In this document: positions 43,256 through 47,404 of the stretch, one piece after another | Layout of the letters: each line of letters begins with the position of its first letter | How positions within the stretch are numbered: the first letter of the stretch is position 1 | Source: Zetaproteobacteria bacterium CG1_02_55_237 | Lineage (GTDB): Bacteria; Pseudomonadota; Zetaproteobacteria; Mariprofundales; Mariprofundaceae | DNA length: 47,404 bases | Direction of reading: 5' to 3' | Assembly: GCA_001871195.1 (NCBI GenBank) | Contig: MNXA01000036.1 | Location: forward strand, 1-47,404 | Made by a program: the position numbers and the translations under genes | The notes under the pieces: generated by a model | What the model was told of the DNA's origin: nothing | What the model saw: only the letters and a program-made list of their open reading frames with translations | The model's database searches: none

Positions 43256-44142
43256 ACAAGGAAGAAGTTGTGAGTGATACGATTCCTATCAAACCCATGC
43301 GCCCCAAGGACTACGAATCGGGCGTGCATCCGGTGTGGTGTGCCGGCTGCGGCAACTACGGCGTGCTCTCCGGCGTATACCGTGCGCTGGCTGAGTTGAA
43401 TATCGACCCGACCAATCTGGTCAATGTATCGGGCATCGGCTGCTCCTCACGCCTGCCCTACTTCCTCAAGGCCTACAAGATGCACACCCTGCACGGGCGT
43501 GCCGGCCCCGTGGCCACAGGCGTACAGCTGGCGCGGCCGGATCTCGACGTGCTGGTGTCTGGCGGCGACGGCGACGGCTTCTCCATCGGCGGCGGTCACA
43601 TGCCGCATCTGGCACGCACCAATGTGAATCTCACCTATGTGCTGATGGATAATCACATCTACGGCCTGACCAAGGGGCAAAGCTCGCCCACCTCACGCCG
43701 CGATATGAAGGCCTACACCACCCCCTACGGCGGTATCGAGGAACCGATGCGCCCATTGCTCTATATGCTCACCTACGGCGCCACTTATGTGGCCCAAGCG
43801 TACTCCGGCAATGCCAAGATGTGTGCCGAGCTGATCAAGGGCGGTCTGGAGCATAAGGGCTTTGCCTATATCCATATCCTCAGCCCCTGCATCACCTTCA
43901 ACAAGGTCGATACTGCCGATTACTTCAAGGGCATCATCAAGGATATTCCGGAAAAGCACGACATAAGCGATCTGCACAAGGCCATGCACCTGATCTACAA
44001 GTTCAAGGACAAGGAACCTGTCGGTCTGCTCTACAAGAGCCACCGCCCGACCCTGGATGTCATCATGGCCGACCTCGTCAGGCAGGCTGGTGGCTCGAAG
44101 CACTACGACATCCGCAAGATCATCGATCAAGCGCGCCCGTAG
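43252..44142 (+). CDS. korB: 2-oxoacid:ferredoxin oxidoreductase subunit beta
   Basis: 296 residues. Four cysteines for the proximal [4Fe-4S] cluster are in WCAGCG, GIGCSS and LSPCITF. The thiamine-diphosphate motif is GGDGDGFSIGG with DNHIYGLTKGQSSPTS. It forms the TPP/electron-exit subunit with KorA. The frame opens farther upstream inside korA, but ATG 43252 overlaps the korA stop and starts MNKEEVV. Its last 80 bases are repeated exactly at 46433-46512. Confidence 0.93.
   Translation: MNKEEVVSDTIPIKPMRPKDYESGVHPVWCAGCGNYGVLSGVYRALAELNIDPTNLVNVSGIGCSSRLPYFLKAYKMHTLHGRAGPVATGVQLARPDLDVLVSGGDGDGFSIGGGHMPHLARTNVNLTYVLMDNHIYGLTKGQSSPTSRRDMKAYTTPYGGIEEPMRPLLYMLTYGATYVAQAYSGNAKMCAELIKGGLEHKGFAYIHILSPCITFNKVDTADYFKGIIKDIPEKHDISDLHKAMHLIYKFKDKEPVGLLYKSHRPTLDVIMADLVRQAGGSKHYDIRKIIDQARP
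44063..44142 (+). repeat. 80-bp direct repeat, left copy (3' end of korB)
   Basis: The final 80 bases of korB, including the TAG stop, match 46433-46512 at all 80 positions in the same orientation. The identity begins TCATGGCC and ends GCGCCCGTAG. Bases outside the repeat differ at once. The two copies are offset by 2370 bases and enclose one gene. Confidence 0.97.
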
Positions 44143-44222
44143 TCTTATCCCCGGAAGACTCAGTCAGACAAGACCCATCTTTAAGAGAAAGGATTCGAAC
44201 ACCTATTAGGGTTGGGTCATAC

Positions 44223-44251
44223 TTCCAAAGGTGACAGCCATAGACTATAAT
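44223..44251 (+). promoter_or_regulatory. Promoter candidate of the patatin-like gene
   Basis: Perfect TATAAT at 44246-44251 with a poor -35 (TTCCAA, 44223-44228) 17 bases upstream. It is inside the segment between the 80-bp repeats, so the gene would bring its own promoter. Confidence 0.45.
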
Positions 44252-44288
44252 CAGTGCTGACGAGGGATGACACACCGGGGGGGGAAAC

Positions 44289-46421
44289 ATGCCATCGAAT
44301 AATACAAATCAACTCCAGACAAACTCATTGGCTGCGAAAATGCGCGCTTTTTCATATTGCCTGAATCGCGGTCGTTTCAGCATCGTTGTGCTGGCCATCG
44401 GCCTGGGCCTTCTGTTGAGCGATCAGGGGCAGGATCTGCTGATTGGCGATGTCGAGGACGGCAAGATTTGGCAGGACCTGCTGGCGGCAACCGCCTGGGC
44501 CTTCAGCATATGGGGCTGGTGCCGCCTGCTGCTCGATATCCGCTATCATGAGCCGCCGTCCTGCACAGCTTGCTATAACTACTGGCGCAAATGGATGCCG
44601 CGCCTGCTCGGCTCGCTGGCTTTTGTTGTCCTCGCATTTGCTGCGTTCTCTGCCGGGCAATATGCCCTGATGGGATACACCATAGGTGCACTCATAGGCT
44701 TTAGTATCTTTGTCACAGGGCGACGTCGTGCGCAACACAAGGTAGCGACGGCCCTTGGCCGATCCAATTTCAATTTCACCAGGGCAGCGGCAGTCAGACT
44801 CGAAATCAATGATATCGGCATTGAAGATAAGCCTCCCTATTCAAGTTTCGTGGGGGCGCTCGGCGTATCCAGCCCGGCCCAACTCTTCAAGCCCAAACAC
44901 TGGAAGCTCTGGCGTACGGCCCTTGCGATGCTGCTGTTCGCATCCTTTTTGCTTCTGGCCGCCTGGGGCAATCTTGACCCGGTCTCGCAGGGTTCCTATT
45001 TTGGCGCACTCATCCTGTTCTTTATCTGGGGGGCCACCTGGTTACCGGTTGGCAGCCTGATGAGCTACGCAGCCGATAAAAGAGGCCTGCCGCTGCTGAC
45101 ACTTCTTCTGCTTGTCGCTCTGATCTCCAGCTTCTGGAATGACAACCATGAGATTCGCAAATTCGAGAACGGAGTGACAGTCAATGATCGTCCGACCGTT
45201 TCCCAGGCGCTTGAAAATTGGGCCACGGCCAACAAGCTTTCTGCTGAACAGGAAACCCCCTTTGTGGTGGTTGCCACTGCCGGTGGCGGCATCCGCGCCG
45301 CCTATTGGACAGCCACCGTGCTGGGCGACCTGCATGAGAAATCCGCGCAGTTCGCTGAGCGAAATTTTGCCATCAGCGGCGTTTCGGGCGGTTCTGTTGG
45401 CGCGACCGTTTACCGCGCTCTTCTCGAAGTTCCAGCACAGCAGCTCAAGGAACCCTGTTTGCAGGACGGCGTGATGAAATGCACCCAGCGCATTCTGGGA
45501 CACGACTTTCTCGGGCCGAACACCTCGGCCATGCTCTATCCTGATCTGGCCCAGCGATTCTGGCCCTTCCCCTGGTTTCCTGACCGCGCGAAAGCTTTGG
45601 AACAGGGTTGGGAGAGAGCTTTTTATGAAGAAACCGGGATCGACGTGCTGAACACCAGCATAGGCAAACTGGGTGCAAAGGCAGGTACCCCGATGCTGTT
45701 TCTCAATGCCACCTGGGCCGATAACGGCAGGCGCATTGTGGCCAGCAACCTGCGCTTCGGAAGCGAGGATGAAGAAGAGAGGAATACATTCGCCCGCGCC
45801 AAAGATCAGCTGGTGATCCTCGAACGCGATATTCGCATGTCCACAGCGGCGCATAACAGTGCCCGCTTCCCGATGGTCAGCCCGCCGGGCATGTGGAAGC
45901 AAAAGGATAAAATCGCAGGTCGTTTGCAGGACGGTGGCCTGTTCGAGAATTATGGCGCCGAGACTGCATTTGAGATTCTCGACCTGGCCTGCAAGAAGTT
46001 CTCCTGTAACGGGGAAACGCCCAATGGAAAGCAGAGGATCAAACCTGTCGTGATTCTGATCAGCAGCGACCCAGGGTTGCCTCCGGATCTGGCTGAAAGT
46101 CCAACAGACTATGAACCTGTCCGGTTCGGTTACGAGGTACGCTCTACCTTCAAAACCTATGAGAAGGTACGCAGCGGTCGTGCTGCGGAGGAAGCCAGCC
46201 GACTGGAAGCGTGGACCAGAAATGACAACAAAGGCGAGTTTTATCACTTCCGCATGTGCAAGACAGAAGGCGCAGGACAACCTCCGCTCGGCTGGTACCT
46301 GTCCAAATCAGCCCAGAAAACAATTCAATCCTACCTGCTTGATGTAGAGGGAACGGCGCCGGATTGCCGCAAGGTCAATCAGGAAAACGAAAGCTTGCTC
46401 ATTGAAACGCTGAAACTTTAG
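44289..46421 (+). CDS. Membrane-bound patatin-like phospholipase
   Basis: 710 residues. N-terminal half with about six or seven transmembrane helices (near 30-47, 60-82, 105-125, 127-145, 208-226, 236-257 and 267-283). C-terminal patatin domain with oxyanion motif GGGIRAAYW (332-340), nucleophile elbow GVSGG (364-368, Ser366) and DGG (548-550, Asp548), the Ser-Asp dyad. It should cleave acyl esters of lipids at the cytoplasmic membrane face, if active. No cyclase, kinase or other defence partner is adjacent. A G-rich stretch precedes the ATG. It is the only gene between two exact copies of the korB 3' end. Confidence 0.82.
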   Translation: MPSNNTNQLQTNSLAAKMRAFSYCLNRGRFSIVVLAIGLGLLLSDQGQDLLIGDVEDGKIWQDLLAATAWAFSIWGWCRLLLDIRYHEPPSCTACYNYWRKWMPRLLGSLAFVVLAFAAFSAGQYALMGYTIGALIGFSIFVTGRRRAQHKVATALGRSNFNFTRAAAVRLEINDIGIEDKPPYSSFVGALGVSSPAQLFKPKHWKLWRTALAMLLFASFLLLAAWGNLDPVSQGSYFGALILFFIWGATWLPVGSLMSYAADKRGLPLLTLLLLVALISSFWNDNHEIRKFENGVTVNDRPTVSQALENWATANKLSAEQETPFVVVATAGGGIRAAYWTATVLGDLHEKSAQFAERNFAISGVSGGSVGATVYRALLEVPAQQLKEPCLQDGVMKCTQRILGHDFLGPNTSAMLYPDLAQRFWPFPWFPDRAKALEQGWERAFYEETGIDVLNTSIGKLGAKAGTPMLFLNATWADNGRRIVASNLRFGSEDEEERNTFARAKDQLVILERDIRMSTAAHNSARFPMVSPPGMWKQKDKIAGRLQDGGLFENYGAETAFEILDLACKKFSCNGETPNGKQRIKPVVILISSDPGLPPDLAESPTDYEPVRFGYEVRSTFKTYEKVRSGRAAEEASRLEAWTRNDNKGEFYHFRMCKTEGAGQPPLGWYLSKSAQKTIQSYLLDVEGTAPDCRKVNQENESLLIETLKL

Positions 46422-46432
46422 CTGAAGCCCTG

Positions 46433-46512
46433 TCATGGCCGACCTCGTCAGGCAGGCTGGTGGCTCGAAGCACTACGACATCCGCAAGATCATCGATCAA
46501 GCGCGCCCGTAG
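46433..46512 (+). repeat. 80-bp direct repeat, right copy (korB 3' end fragment)
   Basis: Exact 80/80 copy of 44063-44142. It lacks any upstream korB sequence, ribosome site or start, so it is a non-coding remnant. It begins 12 bases after the patatin-like gene's stop and ends 85 bases before the hemerythrin start. Confidence 0.97.
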
Positions 46513-46597
46513 CCGGAGAAATAGGCATGATGAATATATTGACCCGATGCGGATCAGATTTATGTGCTAGAATTGTTACAAGTTAATCGGAGAGTAA

Positions 46598-47017
46598 ATG
46601 ATGGAAACGAAACCTTGGGGAACCGAATGGGCAGATGCGCTCAGTATGTCCAATCCGGAAATTGATGCCGAGCACAAGCATTTCATCGATCTGGTCAACA
46701 TGCTCAATCAAGAAATCGCCAGTCAGCAGCGCGATAAGGACAACATCCTGCGCATCATGAAGCTGATTCTGGATGATGCGCTTGCCCACTTCGCGCATGA
46801 GGAACGATTATTCAAGGAAAAAACTTACCCGAAGGCTGTCGAGCACGCCCAAATCCATAAGGAACTCATCAAGGGAATCAAGCAGGGTCTGGAAGATATC
46901 CGTAATACGGATCATATCAGCCGCTGGGTTGAGGTTGGTCTGGCAATCGAGAGCGCTCTGGTTACCCATCTGGTGGAAGAGGACACCAAATACATCGATT
47001 ATCTGCGAACGGAATAA
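46598..47017 (+). CDS. Bacteriohemerythrin
   Basis: 139 residues with the full di-iron ligand set: His26 (DAEHKHF), His64 and Glu68 (HFAHEE), His83 and His87 (YPKAVEHAQIH), His124 and Asp129 (THLVEED). It is a cytoplasmic four-helix bundle that binds oxygen reversibly, for storage, delivery or sensing in microaerophiles. CGGAGAG precedes adjacent ATGs at 46598 and 46601; either may start. A possible -10 TAGAAT lies at 46568-46573. Single-domain, with no fused signalling part. Confidence 0.95.
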   Translation: MMETKPWGTEWADALSMSNPEIDAEHKHFIDLVNMLNQEIASQQRDKDNILRIMKLILDDALAHFAHEERLFKEKTYPKAVEHAQIHKELIKGIKQGLEDIRNTDHISRWVEVGLAIESALVTHLVEEDTKYIDYLRTE

Positions 47018-47108
47018 ATCGCCACTGAAACACCCTCGCTGGCTGACAGTTATTCCTTTACTGCATGCCTTCCTAGGCAATCGGCGCCCACCAAACATTC
47101 GATGTGTT

Positions 47109-47404
47109 GGCAACAAATAGAGTTGTCCGGTTTTAGAGCACAAGGGTTGTCCGGTTTGGTTTTGGTTCATATTGCTGCCTTCAGCCTTGGTAGTGGTAGT
47201 TCCGGCTTGCTGGCCTTGGGCTTCAGAAGAGGCTGAAACTCGGCGAGTTTTCTTGGCCCGTGGAAGATGGCCATGCTGCCATCGGTATAGCAGTGAACAC
47301 GCACTCTGGCTTTGACATAATGGTGTCGGTATTCATTGCTGGGGATTTGCAGGGTTCTGCCCTCAAAGCTGACGGTGTTGTCTTTGTTGACTGTGCGTTC
47401 GTGC
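47109..47404 (-). mobile_element. ISNCY-type insertion sequence, right-hand copy (truncated by window edge)
   Basis: The 3' end of the insertion sequence, starting with GGCAACAAATAGAG and two TTGTCCGG motifs (47122-47130 and 47146-47153) before the transposase stop. Orientation is the same as the left-hand copy. If one element were cut by both window edges, about 290 transposase codons would be missing between the two pieces. Confidence 0.75.
47167..47404 (-). CDS. ISNCY family transposase, C-terminal fragment
   Basis: The last 79 codons of the transposase, entering from the right edge and stopping with TGA at 47167-47169. HERTVNKDNTVSFEGRTLQI and HYVKARVRVHCYTDGSMAIF with FHGPRKLAEF are the conserved C-terminal region after the DDE core in ISNCY-type transposases. 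A Pro/Lys-rich tail ends the protein. The start and catalytic triad lie outside the window. Confidence 0.85.
   Translation of the reverse strand, partial: HERTVNKDNTVSFEGRTLQIPSNEYRHHYVKARVRVHCYTDGSMAIFHGPRKLAEFQPLLKPKASKPELPLPRLKAAI

Noticed and set aside
44289-46421. CBASS or other named defence system
   Set aside because: A patatin domain alone is not enough. There is no nucleotide cyclase, sensor or accessory gene next to it.
46433-46512. A second korB gene or a fused product
   Set aside because: Only 26 codons of the 3' end exist, with no start or upstream domain.

Overview
The window reads as a chromosomal segment of a lithotrophic member of the Pseudomonadota. The gene content suggests a neutrophilic Fe(II)- or sulfur-oxidising bacterium of the Zetaproteobacteria (Mariprofundus-like) kind. 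That placement is inferred from content: several c-type cytochromes, a bc1 complex, a sulfide:quinone-oxidoreductase-family flavoprotein, a 2-oxoacid:ferredoxin oxidoreductase and a bacteriohemerythrin beside ordinary housekeeping operons. No phylogenetic marker was searched.

Layout. Both ends are cut inside copies of one ISNCY-type insertion sequence in the same orientation: the transposase N-terminus at 1-206 and the C-terminus at 47167-47404, both on the minus strand. From 378 to about 2000 lie tRNA-Gly, tRNA-Cys, tRNA-Leu, a DUF190 gene overlapping a Crp/Fnr regulator, and initiator tRNA-Met. Next come a leftward group (trhP/yegQ, a small Rho_N-like gene, a DUF2726 zinc-finger membrane protein) and a rightward group (lemA and DUF2207). 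A gene-free 335-base stretch of nested palindromes precedes ettA, a Rossmann dehydrogenase and a large FAD-dependent dehydrogenase. At 11.6-12.2 kb there is genomic debris: a broken cytochrome c gene and a degraded copy of the 3' end of the FAD dehydrogenase. The SQR-like gene with a 53-codon partner follows.

From 14.1 to 21.7 kb a leftward block runs tatA-tatB-tatC-alaC-hom-thrC-rpfE-like-recJ (Tat export, alanine/threonine synthesis, DNA repair). Rightward from 22.0 kb lies a three-gene cytochrome group: a membrane-embedded monoheme protein, a small class I cytochrome and a triheme cytochrome. Leftward again are an SDR, an RDD protein, a peptidase-like membrane protein, a 36-residue membrane protein and petABC (bc1). 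These are followed by rpe, a DUF1573/diheme lipoprotein, sdhE and sdhCDAB, and then by the classic lepA-lepB-rnc-era-recO-pdxJ-acpS-nnrD cluster. The genes for quinol oxidation, succinate oxidation and cytochrome c reduction therefore sit side by side and plausibly share a quinone and cytochrome pool.

At the right end, korA-korB (two-subunit 2-oxoacid:ferredoxin oxidoreductase) is followed by a membrane-bound patatin-like hydrolase. A perfect 80-bp direct repeat of the korB 3' end (44063-44142 and 46433-46512) brackets this hydrolase gene. This is the clearest unexplained structure in the window and looks like a single-gene insertion that regenerated the end of korB. A bacteriohemerythrin gene follows it. 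I saw no CRISPR array, rRNA, prophage or recognised multi-gene defence system.
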